This document shows positions 35,711 to 45,333 of a stretch of DNA of 64,000 bases, one piece after another. Numbering within the stretch: position 1 is the stretch's first letter; each line of letters starts with the position of its first letter. This DNA comes from Saccharofermentans sp. (GTDB taxonomy: Bacteria > Bacillota > Clostridia > Saccharofermentanales > Saccharofermentanaceae): positions 17,907-81,906 of the forward strand of contig JAKSRH010000007.1 of NCBI GenBank assembly GCA_024403675.1, in the 5' to 3' direction. Made by a program: the position numbers and the translations under genes. Under the pieces are notes generated by a model that saw only the letters and a list, made by a program, of their open reading frames with translations, had not been told where the DNA came from and made no database searches.

Positions 35711-37000
35711 ATGACACAAGATGAGATTTTTGATTTGATTGACGCAGAGGGAGTGGAGTTTATACGGCTTCAGTTTACAGATGTTTTTGGAAGACTTAAG
35801 AACATCGCTGTAACTCCTTCACAGATGGAAAAGGTGTTTCTTAACAGATACTCTTTCGAGGGTTCTGCTGTATTTGGTGAGAGATATTACTCAGAGGAAA
35901 AGTTATATCTCTTCCCAGATTTAAATACTTTCATGATTCTTCCATGGAGACCACAGCAGGGTAAGGTAGCAAAGATTGTTTGCGATATCTGCTACGAGGA
36001 CGGAATGCCTTTCGAGTGCGATTCACGTTATATTCTTCAGAAGGCACTTAAGAAGGCTGCTTCTAAGGGATATGAAGTATGTGTTGACCCTGAGTGCGAG
36101 TTCTTCCTCTTCCACACAGATGAGAATGGACTTCCAACAACAACAACTCACGAGATGGCAGGCTATATGGATGTAGGTCCTGTAGATTTCGGTGAGAATG
36201 CCAGAAGAGATATTGTGCTTATGTTAGAGGAGATGGGATTTGATATTGAGTCTTCTCACCATGAGCATGCGCCTGCTCAGCATGAGATTAACTTTAAGGA
36301 GGCTGAGGCTCTTAAGGCTGCTGATAACATTCAGACATTTAGATTTGCAGTAAGATCCATCGCCAAGAGATTTGGTCTTTATGCGACATTTATGCCAAAG
36401 CCAGTAAATGGTGTGGCAGGTTCTGGTATGCACACAAATATCAGAATCAAGAAAAATGGTAAGAATATTTTCAGAAGTGATGATGAACTTACAACTCAGG
36501 AAGGACTTAACTTTATTGGTGGAATCTTAGCTCACAGCAAAGCTCTTGTAGCACTTGCTAATCCAATAGTTAATTCCTATAAGAGACTTATTAATGGTTA
36601 TAACGCACCAAGCATTATTGCATGGGGCGATAAGGGTGAGAAGACACTCGTAAAAGTTAATAAGAAACTTCACGATACTAAGATTGAACTTAGATTCCCA
36701 GATGGTTCATGTAACCCATACCTCATGCTTGCTACATGTATCGAAGCAGGTATTGATGGTATCGAGAAGGGCCTTATGCCAGGTGATAAGTTTGAGCGTA
36801 ATGATTCTATTGATAAGTACGATAAGCTTCCAGAAAATCTCAAGGATGCAATTTGTTGCCTTAATGCAGATTCATTTGTTAAGGAGACACTTGGTGCTGA
36901 GTTTACATCAATCTTCTCTGAGATTAAAACAAATGAGTGGAATGATTACATGATGGAAGTTTCTGAATGGGAACTTAGAAGATATTTGACAAAGATCTAA
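35711..37000 (+). CDS. glnA: Glutamine synthetase, type I
   Basis: This is a second glutamine synthetase, unrelated in size to the type III enzyme at 20226. The protein is 429 residues from ATG 35711 (CCGGAGG 7 bases upstream; the in-frame ATG at 35690 overlaps that site). Seen in order: DPECEFFLF, HHEHAPAQHEINFK, GSGMHTNI and the Glu/Arg site IELRFPDGSCNPYLMLA. The chain is near the short end for GSI. It lies directly between gltD and the ANTAR regulator gene, so the GS/GOGAT cycle and its regulator appear to share one operon. Confidence 0.95.
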   Translation: MTQDEIFDLIDAEGVEFIRLQFTDVFGRLKNIAVTPSQMEKVFLNRYSFEGSAVFGERYYSEEKLYLFPDLNTFMILPWRPQQGKVAKIVCDICYEDGMPFECDSRYILQKALKKAASKGYEVCVDPECEFFLFHTDENGLPTTTTHEMAGYMDVGPVDFGENARRDIVLMLEEMGFDIESSHHEHAPAQHEINFKEAEALKAADNIQTFRFAVRSIAKRFGLYATFMPKPVNGVAGSGMHTNIRIKKNGKNIFRSDDELTTQEGLNFIGGILAHSKALVALANPIVNSYKRLINGYNAPSIIAWGDKGEKTLVKVNKKLHDTKIELRFPDGSCNPYLMLATCIEAGIDGIEKGLMPGDKFERNDSIDKYDKLPENLKDAICCLNADSFVKETLGAEFTSIFSEIKTNEWNDYMMEVSEWELRRYLTKI

Positions 37001-37013
37001 CGAGGGAGGCACC

Positions 37014-37550
37014 ATGGGCAATATCGTTGTAGTAATGCCCAGACAGGATGACGCCAATCGAGTAGGAGATATCATCAAACGAAGTGATATTTGGGAAGAA
37101 GTAATTGTTTGCTCTACAGGCGCTGATGTACTTCGAGTAGCAGTCGAACAGGACATAAGTGTTGTAATCGGCACAAAGAAGTATAAAGACATGGGATATG
37201 AAGAAATGGTAGGTTACTTGCCAGCCGGTGTCAAAATGCTGCTTCTTACCAAGGATGCTTCTCTGGTTCCATTCACAGACCTGGTAGTTAAGGTCATGAT
37301 GCCATTTAGTAGTCTTGACCTTATAAGTACCCTTAGAATGATGCTTCCATCCGTAGCAGGGATGCGTAAACGTAAACCGGCTAAAAGGTCGGAAGCAGAC
37401 CAGAAAATTATTGATGATGCCAAGAAACTTCTTATGGAGCGTAATGGCATGACTGAGCCAGAAGCTTTCAGATTTATTCAGAAAGCTAGCATGGATACAA
37501 GAAGAACCATGCTGGAGTCGGCTCAGATGATACTTGTTACAGATGGCTAA
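37014..37550 (+). CDS. ANTAR-domain RNA-binding antiterminator with pseudo-receiver
   Basis: The protein has 178 residues. Residues 1-115 look like a response-regulator receiver (IVVVMPRQDDANRV, KMLLLTKDAS), but the strand that should carry the phosphorylated Asp reads VVIGTKK, so phosphorylation is unlikely. A short coiled segment leads to the ANTAR domain (about 120-172: DQKIIDDAKKLLMERNGMTE, then EAFRFIQKASMDTRRTMLE). ANTAR domains bind paired hexaloop RNA stems and block terminators. Candidate targets in this window precede glnN, amt and pyrG. GAGGGAGG precedes the ATG, 13 bases after glnA. Confidence 0.9.
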   Translation: MGNIVVVMPRQDDANRVGDIIKRSDIWEEVIVCSTGADVLRVAVEQDISVVIGTKKYKDMGYEEMVGYLPAGVKMLLLTKDASLVPFTDLVVKVMMPFSSLDLISTLRMMLPSVAGMRKRKPAKRSEADQKIIDDAKKLLMERNGMTEPEAFRFIQKASMDTRRTMLESAQMILVTDG

Positions 37551-37578
37551 TAAAGTCTGGTGCACGTTAGGAGAGTAT

Positions 37579-38442
37579 ATGAAGATAAAATTCGACAAAA
37601 TGGAAGGTTGTGGAAACGACTATATATATATAGACGGCAGCCAGTGTGAACTGGAGCCTTCAATGAAGCCTGACTTTGTACGTAAGGCAAGTGACAGACA
37701 TTTTGGAATTGGATCTGACGGAGTTATTTTTATTATTCCATCTGAGATTGCTGACTTCGAGATGGAGATGTGGAATAGCGATGGTACTCGTGCTGAGATG
37801 TGCGGTAACGGCATCCGCTGTGTAGCAAAATTTGTATTTGATCATAAAATGGTATCTGACGCATGTGCCAAGTCTCATGAGGTAGATATCGAGAGCATGG
37901 GCAAAATTAAGCATATTAAGGTTTTCTGTAATGAGGAAACAGGTGAGGTAGAACTTGCAGAAGTTGATATGGGTGAGCCAATCCTCGAGCCTGAACTTAT
38001 TCCTGTTACAGCAGCCTCTGGTCCTGTGGTAGATGCGCCTATTATTGTAGATGGCAAAGAGTATCATATGACCTGCGTATCCATGGGTAATCCTCACGCG
38101 GTTGTTTTCGAGGATCCTGACACAGTTGGTCTACATGAGGTAGGCCCGAAATTCGAGAACCACGAGTGCTTTCCTAAGCGTACTAACACAGAGTTTGTGC
38201 GAGTAATCGACGAATGCAATGTGCGTATGCGTGTGTGGGAGAGAGGTGCTGGTGAGACACTGGCGTGCGGCACAGGATGTTGTGCTACAGTGGTAGCATG
38301 TGTGCTTAATGGTAAGACTTCTCGTGCAATTGATGTGCACCTTCTCGGAGGTATCGTCAATGTTCGATGGGACGAGGAGACTAACCACGTTATTATGACT
38401 GGTCCTGCGACTACAGTTTTTGAAGGTAATATTGAATATTAA
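37579..38442 (+). CDS. dapF: Diaminopimelate epimerase
   Basis: The enzyme converts LL- to meso-diaminopimelate for lysine and peptidoglycan. The protein is 287 residues from ATG 37579 (TAGGAGAG upstream); the frame extends back over the regulator's 3' end. The two catalytic Cys are in M-C-G-N-G-I-R-C and A-C-G-T-G-C-C-A, in their usual contexts, and the GCGNDYI opening is intact. DapL follows 26 bases later. Confidence 0.96.
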   Translation: MKIKFDKMEGCGNDYIYIDGSQCELEPSMKPDFVRKASDRHFGIGSDGVIFIIPSEIADFEMEMWNSDGTRAEMCGNGIRCVAKFVFDHKMVSDACAKSHEVDIESMGKIKHIKVFCNEETGEVELAEVDMGEPILEPELIPVTAASGPVVDAPIIVDGKEYHMTCVSMGNPHAVVFEDPDTVGLHEVGPKFENHECFPKRTNTEFVRVIDECNVRMRVWERGAGETLACGTGCCATVVACVLNGKTSRAIDVHLLGGIVNVRWDEETNHVIMTGPATTVFEGNIEY

Positions 38443-38468
38443 TTTGAATTGAAAGGCGGAAATATAAA

Positions 38469-39689
38469 ATGGTAAAGGTAAACAGCAATTACGGTAAGCT
38501 TCCAGGAAGTTACCTTTTCTCCACAATCGGAAAGAAGGTAAGTGCATATCAGGCAGCTAATCCAGATAAGAAGGTAATTCGACTTGGTATCGGTGACGTA
38601 ACACGTCCTCTTACACCATCTATTATCGGTTCTCTTCATGGCGCAGTAGACGAAATGGCTGACGCGGCTACATTTAAGGGCTATGCTCCTGACCTTGGTT
38701 ATGACTTCCTTCGTCACGCTATTTGTGAGGGTGATTATAAGTCCCGCGGATGCGACATCAGTGACGACGAGATTTTCGTAAGTGACGGTGCAAAGTGTGA
38801 TTCTGGTAATATCCAGGAAATCTTCGGTCTCGATAATAAGATCGCAGTTTGTGATCCAGTTTATCCAGTATATGTTGACTCCAATGTTATGGCTGGTCGC
38901 GGCGGCACATATAACCCAGAGACAGGTATGTTCTCTGACATTATTTACATGCAGTGCCTCGAGGAGAATGGATTTGCTCCACAGCTCCCAACTGAAGTAC
39001 CTGACATCATTTATCTTTGTTTCCCTAATAACCCAACTGGCGCTACTATCACAAAGGCAGAACTCCAGAAGTGGGTTGACTATGCTAATGAACATGAGTC
39101 AGTAATCATTTACGACGCAGCTTATGAAGCATATATCTCTGAGGCTGATGTACCACACTCCATCTATGAGTGTGAAGGTGCACGCACATGTGCTATCGAG
39201 CTTCATTCTTTCTCTAAGAATGCTGGCTTTACTGGTGTTCGTCTCGGCTATACAGTAATTCCTAAGGATCTCGTTCGTGATGGCGTTGCACTTCACGGCC
39301 TCTGGGCTCGCCGCCACGGTACAAAGTACAACGGAGCTCCATACATCATCCAGAAGGCTGGAGCTGCTGTTTATACACCAGAGGGACAGGCTGAGATTCG
39401 CGGATTGGTTGATTACTATATGCGTAATGCATCTTATATTTTGAACGGATTGAAGGACGCAGGTTTCTCCGTTTCTGGTGGTGTTAATGCTCCTTACATT
39501 TGGCTCAAGACTCCAGACAAGATGACATCTTGGGACTTCTTCGATTATCTCTTGAATGAGGTGAATATCGTAGGTACACCAGGATCTGGATTTGGTCCTT
39601 CTGGTGAAGGATATTTCCGTTTGACAGCTTTTGGTTCTTATGAGAACACAGTTGAAGCGGTTGATAGATTTAAGAATATTAAGTTGTAA
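38469..39689 (+). CDS. dapL: LL-diaminopimelate aminotransferase
   Basis: This PLP enzyme forms LL-diaminopimelate directly from tetrahydrodipicolinate, bypassing the succinylase and acetylase routes. The protein is 406 residues. FPNNPTGA, then a YDAAYEAYI strand and the PLP-lysine region SFSKNAGFTGVRLGY are present. The opening RLGIGDVTRPLTPSI is typical of DapL. With DapF next to it the last two steps to meso-DAP are complete. A terminator follows. Confidence 0.95.
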   Translation: MVKVNSNYGKLPGSYLFSTIGKKVSAYQAANPDKKVIRLGIGDVTRPLTPSIIGSLHGAVDEMADAATFKGYAPDLGYDFLRHAICEGDYKSRGCDISDDEIFVSDGAKCDSGNIQEIFGLDNKIAVCDPVYPVYVDSNVMAGRGGTYNPETGMFSDIIYMQCLEENGFAPQLPTEVPDIIYLCFPNNPTGATITKAELQKWVDYANEHESVIIYDAAYEAYISEADVPHSIYECEGARTCAIELHSFSKNAGFTGVRLGYTVIPKDLVRDGVALHGLWARRHGTKYNGAPYIIQKAGAAVYTPEGQAEIRGLVDYYMRNASYILNGLKDAGFSVSGGVNAPYIWLKTPDKMTSWDFFDYLLNEVNIVGTPGSGFGPSGEGYFRLTAFGSYENTVEAVDRFKNIKL

Positions 39690-39720
39690 TTTATTGTTTA
39701 TTGCATCCTGTTTTGTTCGA

Positions 39721-39748
39721 GGCCTCCTTTTTGCAGGAGGCCTTTTTT
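39721..39748 (+). terminator. Intrinsic terminator after dapL
   Basis: GGCCTCC/GGAGGCC with an 8-base loop is followed by six T. It closes the long pyrG-to-dapL series. Confidence 0.9.
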
Positions 39749-39812
39749 GCTTGTAGCTTTTCGCGCGTTTGCTTGTATTCGAGTAGCTCTCCCACACCCA
39801 GCGCTCCGACAA

Positions 39813-39854
39813 AAAATAACCCTATCACTCAGTCAGAAAACTTTGTGATAGGGT
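39813..39854 (-). terminator. Intrinsic terminator of barnase/barstar operon
   Basis: ACCCTATCAC (39819) and GTGATAGGGT (39845) pair perfectly. On the minus strand the stem is followed by TATTTTTTG, just beyond the barstar stop. Confidence 0.85.
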
Positions 39855-39864
39855 CTTTACATTG

Positions 39865-40152
39865 TTACTTAACAATCAGCAGTGAACTATCAGATACTTG
39901 ATAAAACTCATGAGCAACTCGTTTGAAAATATTAATAATAGAATTACCATATCCGACAAGTTCTTCAGGAAGAGTATCAATTCCAATGATTGTTATCTCT
40001 GTTCTTTTCTTAATGAAGACTGTAGAAACGCAATCGTATAAAGCATCGAGGTTGCGACCATAATAATCGGGAAGTGGAAGGGAGCTGACGAGAATATCCT
40101 GGATGCCTTCTTTTGACGTGGCGCCAGCAAAGTTAATTGTAATTCTTTCCAT
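39865..40152 (-). CDS. Barstar-family ribonuclease inhibitor
   Basis: The 95-residue protein is a single barstar fold, with LPLPDYYGRNLDALYDCVS matching the helix that fills the barnase active site (barstar: L-P-x-Y-Y-G-x-N-L-D-A-L-W-D). It should act in the cytoplasm as the immunity protein for the ribonuclease encoded 2 bases upstream. GGGGAGG precedes the ATG, lying at the end of the barnase gene, so the two are coupled and made together. Confidence 0.92.
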   Translation of the reverse strand: MERITINFAGATSKEGIQDILVSSLPLPDYYGRNLDALYDCVSTVFIKKRTEITIIGIDTLPEELVGYGNSIINIFKRVAHEFYQVSDSSLLIVK

Positions 40153-40154
40153 AA

Positions 40155-40808
40155 TTATTCCTCCCCGTAAAGTAAAGTGAATGACTCGTAGTGGTCAGAA
40201 GTATAGTAGATGAGACCGTCGTTGGAGTAGATGATTCTCTTAGGTCCTCGGCTTTTTGCACCAAGTGTATCGATATCGCACTCGTGATAGTCACGGCCAG
40301 ATTTAGTAGGGAGCAAGCCCTCGTAGTTGCCAAAATAGTCTCCGCCGATACACATGCCTGGTGCGTAATCTTCAAGTGATCCACCTTCCCAGCCGAGTTC
40401 ACGAGCTTCATTCTTTGTCATGAAGTTGTGTGGCAACTCACCGTAAGTGTAGATGTAAAGAGCAACGTCATCTTTGCTTGTGTAAGTGCCGTCGATGTCG
40501 ATGGCATGCTCGTCATTTAAAGTTTCTACTGGGACAGCTTCTGTTTCAGTTGCCTTTGTTGTGGCTTCTGTGGCCTCTGTTTCTTTTGAAGTCTCTTTAG
40601 AAGTTTCAGCAGAAGTTCCCTCAGAAGTTTCAGCAGGTGCTACTGTGGCTTCTACTGTAACTGTAGTCTCTTCGGAGGCGTCAGCAGTTTCTTCAGCTTC
40701 AACCTCGTCGAGCAATACATCTAATAGCTCGTCGCAGCCTGTGAACATGAGACAAGTGCCAAGGAGCATTGTAATTGTTATAAAAAGTGCAATCAATTTC
40801 TTGTGCAT
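40155..40808 (-). CDS. Lipoprotein-anchored barnase-type ribonuclease
   Basis: The protein has 217 residues: signal peptide with lipobox MFTGC (Cys25), a Thr/Glu/Ala-rich stalk to about residue 98, then a full barnase domain (about 104-217). Matching barnase landmarks are ELPHNFMTKNEARELGW, IGGDYFGNYEGLLP and S-G-R-D-Y-H-E-C-D-I-D with the general base Glu176. R-I-I-Y-S-N-D (Arg191) and T-S-D-H-Y-E-S-F with the general acid His206 follow. All catalytic residues appear intact. Barnase is normally a free secreted enzyme; here it is tethered to the outer face of the membrane. GGGAG precedes the ATG. Confidence 0.9.
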   Translation of the reverse strand: MHKKLIALFITITMLLGTCLMFTGCDELLDVLLDEVEAEETADASEETTVTVEATVAPAETSEGTSAETSKETSKETEATEATTKATETEAVPVETLNDEHAIDIDGTYTSKDDVALYIYTYGELPHNFMTKNEARELGWEGGSLEDYAPGMCIGGDYFGNYEGLLPTKSGRDYHECDIDTLGAKSRGPKRIIYSNDGLIYYTSDHYESFTLLYGEE

Positions 40809-40972
40809 AAGGTTCTCTCCCTCTTGCTTTAATTATGTAGTAATAATAACAGAAAAAAATTTTTTAAAAAATTTTTCGAAAAATAAAACCTAACATAAAA
40901 CTCCGCCTGTCTTCTTGGTGTAAAGGCTAAGATAGCTAACCAATAGATAAATAAACTGGTCCTGGTTATTAC

Positions 40973-41065
40973 ATGCTTGCAGTGGGGGCGACTTTGATTA
41001 TTGTCTTTAGCGTAATTTGGGTAAGACATGATTTGGCTGTAAAAAAGAAACAGGCTGTAGATTAA
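40973..41065 (+). CDS. Possible 30-residue membrane peptide
   Basis: ATG 40973 opens MLAVGATLIIVFSVIWVRHDLAVKKKQAVD: one hydrophobic span and a basic tail. The stop overlaps the start of a strong terminator hairpin at 41064, which implies a short transcript here. No good Shine-Dalgarno is visible, so confidence is limited. Confidence 0.35.
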   Translation: MLAVGATLIIVFSVIWVRHDLAVKKKQAVD

Positions 41066-41085
41066 GGGGGATTACCCCCTTTTTC
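41064..41085 (+). terminator. Intrinsic terminator before the trp promoter
   Basis: AAGGGGG/CCCCCTT with loop ATTA is followed by a T-run. It shields the trp operon from upstream reading and ends a short transcript. The rest of the gap 40809-40972 shows only A/T tracts. Confidence 0.85.
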
Positions 41086-41109
41086 TTACTCTAGAATGAT
41101 AACAAAATC

Positions 41110-41141
41110 TTGACTTTAGCGCGCAAAAGTGGTTTTATATT
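41110..41141 (+). promoter_or_regulatory. Likely trp operon promoter
   Basis: TTGACT at 41110 is followed by an AT-rich -10 zone (TTTATA with 18-base or TATATT with 20-base spacing). It is the only promoter-like pair between the upstream terminator and the T-box. Confidence 0.5.
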
Positions 41142-41149
41142 ACCTAGTT

Positions 41150-41415
41150 AAACCGTTGATGCGGAGATAAAGGTAGTTACGACTTCACAGAGAGCCTGCG
41201 ATGATGAGAATCAGGTAAGACACGGATTATCAAATGGACCGCTGAGGGCGCAGTCAAATGTATTAATACAGAGTATTCTGCGACGTAAGGCACACGTTAG
41301 GAGGCCGGGGTATGGTAGTACCCGCAAGCGCATGAGTAATAGCTCATGAATCAAGGTGGCACCGCGGATTAGTATTCGTCCTTGACAGAAAATAGTTTCT
41401 GTCGGGGCTTTTTTT
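41150..41415 (+). promoter_or_regulatory. T-box leader, tryptophan specific
   Basis: The conserved T-box sequence AAGGTGGCACCGCGG is at 41353-41367, followed by the terminator (GACAGAAA/TTTCTGTC at 41384-41403, extended by G-U pairs, then GGGGC and seven T). Stem I begins near 41155 (GATGCGGAGA). The specifier codon reads TGG at 41235-41237, in the context AAA-TGG-ACC, so uncharged tRNA-Trp would stabilise the antiterminator and allow reading into trpE. Confidence 0.93.
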
Positions 41416-41461
41416 ATTTCTACCAGAATTAAAGGCACCGGCAAACAATTAGGAGGCCAAC

Positions 41462-42949
41462 ATGAACATTTTACCGTCACTTGAGACAGTAAAGGAGATT
41501 GCAAACACAAAGGAGTACAAGGTGCTTCCAGTAAGTGCTGAGATCCTTTCAGACTTTACAACTCCAATCGAAGTCGTTAAGACACTTAAGAAAGCATCCA
41601 CTCACTGCTATATGCTCGAGTCTGCTCAGGCAAATGAGAAGTGGGGACGCTACACATTCCTCGGTTATGAGCCAAAGATGGAAGTTACATGTCACAACGG
41701 AAGCATGTCCATCACAAAGGGTCAGGCAACTGAGACTTTCGAGACAACAAATCCATCCCAGAAGATTAGAGAAATCCTTGCAGGTTATAAGAGCCCAAGC
41801 TTTGATTATCTTCCTTCTTTTACAGGTGGTTTCGTAGGCTATTTTTCTTACGACTACCTTGCATATAGTGAGCCAACAGTTAAGCGTGACGTAGAGGATC
41901 CAGAAATCTTTAAGGATGTGGACATCATGCTTTTCGACACTGTTATCGCTTTTGATAATGTTAAGCAGAAGATTATCCTTATGGTTAACATCCACGTGGA
42001 TGAGGGTGCTAATCTTGAGGCAGAGTACACACGTGCCAAGGCAGAACTTGCTAGCCTTGCAAGTCTTCTAAAGTATGGTGAGAAAGTAGTAGAAAAGCCA
42101 GGTAAGCTTCTTGGTGAAGTTACACCTATCATGAACAAGGAAGAGTACTGTGGCATTGTAGAGAAGGCTAAGCACCACATTAAGGAGGGAGATATCTTCC
42201 AGATTGTGCTTTCTAATAGACTTAGCGCACCTTATGAGGGCAGTCTTCTTAATGCATATAGAGTATTAAGAACAATTAACCCATCACCTTACATGTTCTA
42301 TTTTGCAGGTACTGATGTAGAGGTAGCAGGTGCTTCTCCAGAGACACTTGTTAAGCTCGAGAACGGAGTTCTCCACACATTCCCTCTCGCAGGCACACGT
42401 CCAAGAGGAAAGACAGACGAAGAGGATAAGGCTCTCGAGGCAGATCTCCTCGCAGATGAGAAGGAACTTGCTGAGCACAACATGCTCGTTGACCTCGGTC
42501 GTAACGATCTCGGTAAGATTTCTAAGTTCGGTACAGTAGAAGTAGAGAAGCTTAGAGCAATCGAGCGTTATTCACATGTTATGCATATCGGTTCCACAGT
42601 AAGAGGCGAAATCCGTGATGACAAGGATGCACTTGATGCTATCGAGGCGGTGCTTCCAGCAGGCACACTTTCTGGTGCACCTAAGATTAGAGCATGTCAG
42701 CTTATTGGTGAACTCGAGAATAACAAGCGTGGTATCTATGGTGGTGCTATCGGTTATATCGATTTTACAGGCAATATGGACACATGTATCGCTATTAGAA
42801 TTGCATATAAGAAGAACGGCAAAGTATTCGTTAGAAGTGGCGCTGGTATCGTAGCAGACTCCGTACCTGAGAAGGAGTTCCAGGAGTGCATTAATAAGGC
42901 TAAGGCCGTAGTAAGAGCACTCGAGATTGCAGGGGAGGACGCATTATGA
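41462..42949 (+). CDS. trpE: Anthranilate synthase component I
   Basis: The 495-residue protein makes anthranilate from chorismate, using ammonia from TrpG. The N-terminal domain holds the feedback-site region (LLESAQANEKWGRYTFLG). The chorismate domain has GDIFQIVLSNR, GTRPRGKT, DLGRNDLG and AGTLSGAPK. TTAGGAGG precedes the ATG. Its stop overlaps the trpG start (ATGA). Confidence 0.97.
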   Translation: MNILPSLETVKEIANTKEYKVLPVSAEILSDFTTPIEVVKTLKKASTHCYMLESAQANEKWGRYTFLGYEPKMEVTCHNGSMSITKGQATETFETTNPSQKIREILAGYKSPSFDYLPSFTGGFVGYFSYDYLAYSEPTVKRDVEDPEIFKDVDIMLFDTVIAFDNVKQKIILMVNIHVDEGANLEAEYTRAKAELASLASLLKYGEKVVEKPGKLLGEVTPIMNKEEYCGIVEKAKHHIKEGDIFQIVLSNRLSAPYEGSLLNAYRVLRTINPSPYMFYFAGTDVEVAGASPETLVKLENGVLHTFPLAGTRPRGKTDEEDKALEADLLADEKELAEHNMLVDLGRNDLGKISKFGTVEVEKLRAIERYSHVMHIGSTVRGEIRDDKDALDAIEAVLPAGTLSGAPKIRACQLIGELENNKRGIYGGAIGYIDFTGNMDTCIAIRIAYKKNGKVFVRSGAGIVADSVPEKEFQECINKAKAVVRALEIAGEDAL

Positions 42950-43509
42950 TTTTACTTATTGATAATTACGACAGCTTTTCCTACAACCTCTATCAGTTCG
43001 TAGGTGAGATTAATCCAGATATTAAGGTTATCCGTAACGATGAGATGACTGTAGAAGAGATAAAAGCCTTAAATCCTGAGCGCATTATCCTTAGTCCAGG
43101 TCCAGGTAGACCAGAGGACGCAGGCATCATTATTGAGGCAGCACAGGAACTTGGTAAGACAATTCCTACACTTGGTGTTTGTCTTGGCCATCAGGCTATT
43201 TGTGCCGCTTTCGGAGGCGTTGTTACTTACGCAGGTGAGCTTATGCACGGTAAGCAGAGTGTAGTTAAGCTTGATTCATCCTGTAAGCTTTACGAAGGAC
43301 TTCCTGAGCAGGTTCCAGTAGCTCGTTACCATTCACTTGCTGCAGACCCTGATACACTTCCAGATTGCCTTAAGGTAACAGCAGTTACACTTGATGGTCA
43401 GATCATGGCAGTACAGCACACAGAGTACCCAATCTATGGTGTACAGTTCCATCCAGAGTCAATTCTTACTCCAGATGGTAAGCAGATGTTAAGAAATTTT
43501 TTGAAATAA
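42946..43509 (+). CDS. trpG: Anthranilate synthase component II (glutaminase)
   Basis: The 187-residue class I glutamine amidotransferase supplies ammonia to TrpE. The sequence shows [23 protein letters not shown], the nucleophile Cys in [10 protein letters not shown] and the His/Glu pair in [10 protein letters not shown]. It is not fused to TrpD, unlike in some bacteria. It overlaps trpE by 4 bases. Confidence 0.97.
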   Translation: MILLIDNYDSFSYNLYQFVGEINPDIKVIRNDEMTVEEIKALNPERIILSPGPGRPEDAGIIIEAAQELGKTIPTLGVCLGHQAICAAFGGVVTYAGELMHGKQSVVKLDSSCKLYEGLPEQVPVARYHSLAADPDTLPDCLKVTAVTLDGQIMAVQHTEYPIYGVQFHPESILTPDGKQMLRNFLK

Positions 43510-43528
43510 TAATTGGAGGGCAAAACAA

Positions 43529-44551
43529 ATGATTAAAGAAGCAATCGCTAAAATCGTATCCAAGCAGGACCTCACATACGATGAGGCTTACACAGTAATG
43601 AATGAGATCATGAATGGTGAGACAACACCTACTCAGAACGCCGCATTTCTTGCTGCACTTTCTACAAAGTCAGCTAAGGCAGAGACAATCGATGAGATTT
43701 CTGGTTGTGCTACAGCAATGAGAGAGCACGCGCTCACAGTAAATCATGATATGGACGTGCTCGAGATCGTAGGTACAGGTGGAGACGGAGCACACAGCTT
43801 TAATATCTCTACAACATCTGCTTTCGTTATCGCTGCAGCTGACGTAAAGGTAGCTAAGCATGGTAACCGTGCAGCTTCTTCCAAGTCTGGTACAGCCGAC
43901 TGCCTCGAGGCACTCGGTGCTAACATCGGTATTGAGCCAGAGAAGTGCGTTGACCTTCTTAAGAAGGTTGGATTCTGTTTCTTCTTCGCACAGAAGTATC
44001 ACTCTTCCATGAAATATGTTGGTGCTATCCGTAAGGAACTTGGTTTCCGTACAGTGTTTAACATTCTTGGACCTCTCACAAACCCAGCTAAGCCAGCTTA
44101 CTACCTCCTCGGTGTATACGATGAGTATCTCGTAAACGTAGTAGCACAGGTTCTTCCATCCCTCGGTGCTAAGCGTGGTCTCGTTGTTTATGGCCAGGAT
44201 AAGCTTGATGAGATTTCCATGAGCGCTCCAACAACTGTTTGTGAGTTTGTTGGCGACATGAGCAAGACATATGTAATTAAGCCAGAGGACTTTGGCTTCG
44301 AGCGTTGCTCCAAGGAAGACCTCGTTGGTGGTACACCAGAGGAGAATGCTCAGATTACTATCGACATCCTCGCTGGTAAGGAGCAGGGACCTAAGAGAAA
44401 TGTAGTTCTCATGAATGCAGGTGCAGCTCTTTATGCAGCAGGTAAGGTTGATTCCATTGCAGCTGGTGTTAAGAAGGCTGCTGAGATCATCGACAGTGGT
44501 GCAGCTCTTGAGAAGATGAAGCAGTTCGTAGCGGAGTCTAAGAACGTATGA
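43529..44551 (+). CDS. trpD: Anthranilate phosphoribosyltransferase
   Basis: The 340-residue protein joins anthranilate to [18 protein letters not shown] (PRPP loop) and [21 protein letters not shown] are intact. TTGGAGGG precedes the ATG. The stop overlaps the trpC start by 4 bases. Confidence 0.97.
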   Translation: MIKEAIAKIVSKQDLTYDEAYTVMNEIMNGETTPTQNAAFLAALSTKSAKAETIDEISGCATAMREHALTVNHDMDVLEIVGTGGDGAHSFNISTTSAFVIAAADVKVAKHGNRAASSKSGTADCLEALGANIGIEPEKCVDLLKKVGFCFFFAQKYHSSMKYVGAIRKELGFRTVFNILGPLTNPAKPAYYLLGVYDEYLVNVVAQVLPSLGAKRGLVVYGQDKLDEISMSAPTTVCEFVGDMSKTYVIKPEDFGFERCSKEDLVGGTPEENAQITIDILAGKEQGPKRNVVLMNAGAALYAAGKVDSIAAGVKKAAEIIDSGAALEKMKQFVAESKNV

Positions 44552-45333
44552 GTAATATCTTAGAGACAATTGCTGAAGCTACACGCGTTCGTGTGGCAGA
44601 AGCTAAGAAGGCATTTCCACTAGGAGATATTAAGGCTGCTGCTTATGCTGCACCTAAAGGCGATTTTGCTTTCGAGAATGCCCTCGCAGCTGATGGCATG
44701 TCCTTTATCTGTGAGTGCAAAAAGGCTTCCCCTAGCAAGGGCATAATCGCCGAGGATTTTCCTTATGTGGATATTGCACGTGAGTATGAGGCAGCTGGCG
44801 CATCTGCCATTTCTGTCCTCACTGAGCCACAGTGGTTTAAAGGATCCCTTGAGTATCTTCGTGAAATCGCAGCAGAAGTAAAGACACCTTGCCTTCGAAA
44901 GGACTTCACTGTAGATGAGTATATGATTTACGAGGCCAAGCTTGCAGGAGCTTCTGCAGTGCTTCTTATCTGTTCCATCTTGGACGAGGCGACTTTGAAA
45001 GAGTACATTACTATTTGTGATGAACTCGGTTTGTCTGCCCTCGTGGAGGCGCACGATGAGGACGAAGCTAACATGGCAATTCGTTCTGGCGCACGTGTGA
45101 TCGGCGTTAATAACCGTGACCTCAAGACATTTACAGTAGATCCTACTAATTGCCTCAGACTTCGCGCGCTTATCCCAGATAACATTTTGTTTGTGGGCGA
45201 AAGTGGTGTGAAGACAGCAGAAGATATCAAGACACTTTACGACAATAAGGTAGACGCAGTGCTTATCGGTGAGTCATTTATGAGATCTCCTGATAAGGTG
45301 GCGTTCCTCGCGGAGCTTAAGAAACTTATATGA
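44548..45333 (+). CDS. trpC: Indole-3-glycerol phosphate synthase
   Basis: The 261-residue TIM barrel closes the pyrrole ring. [10 protein letters not shown] (catalytic Lys on strand 1-2), LRKDF (strand 3) and [10 protein letters not shown] are visible. It is separate from TrpF. It overlaps both neighbours by 4 bases. Confidence 0.97.
   Translation: MSNILETIAEATRVRVAEAKKAFPLGDIKAAAYAAPKGDFAFENALAADGMSFICECKKASPSKGIIAEDFPYVDIAREYEAAGASAISVLTEPQWFKGSLEYLREIAAEVKTPCLRKDFTVDEYMIYEAKLAGASAVLLICSILDEATLKEYITICDELGLSALVEAHDEDEANMAIRSGARVIGVNNRDLKTFTVDPTNCLRLRALIPDNILFVGESGVKTAEDIKTLYDNKVDAVLIGESFMRSPDKVAFLAELKKLI

Noticed and set aside
39701..39901. 66-codon plus-strand frame after dapL
   Set aside because: It is made of the dapL terminator and the antisense of the barstar terminator; no ribosome binding site.
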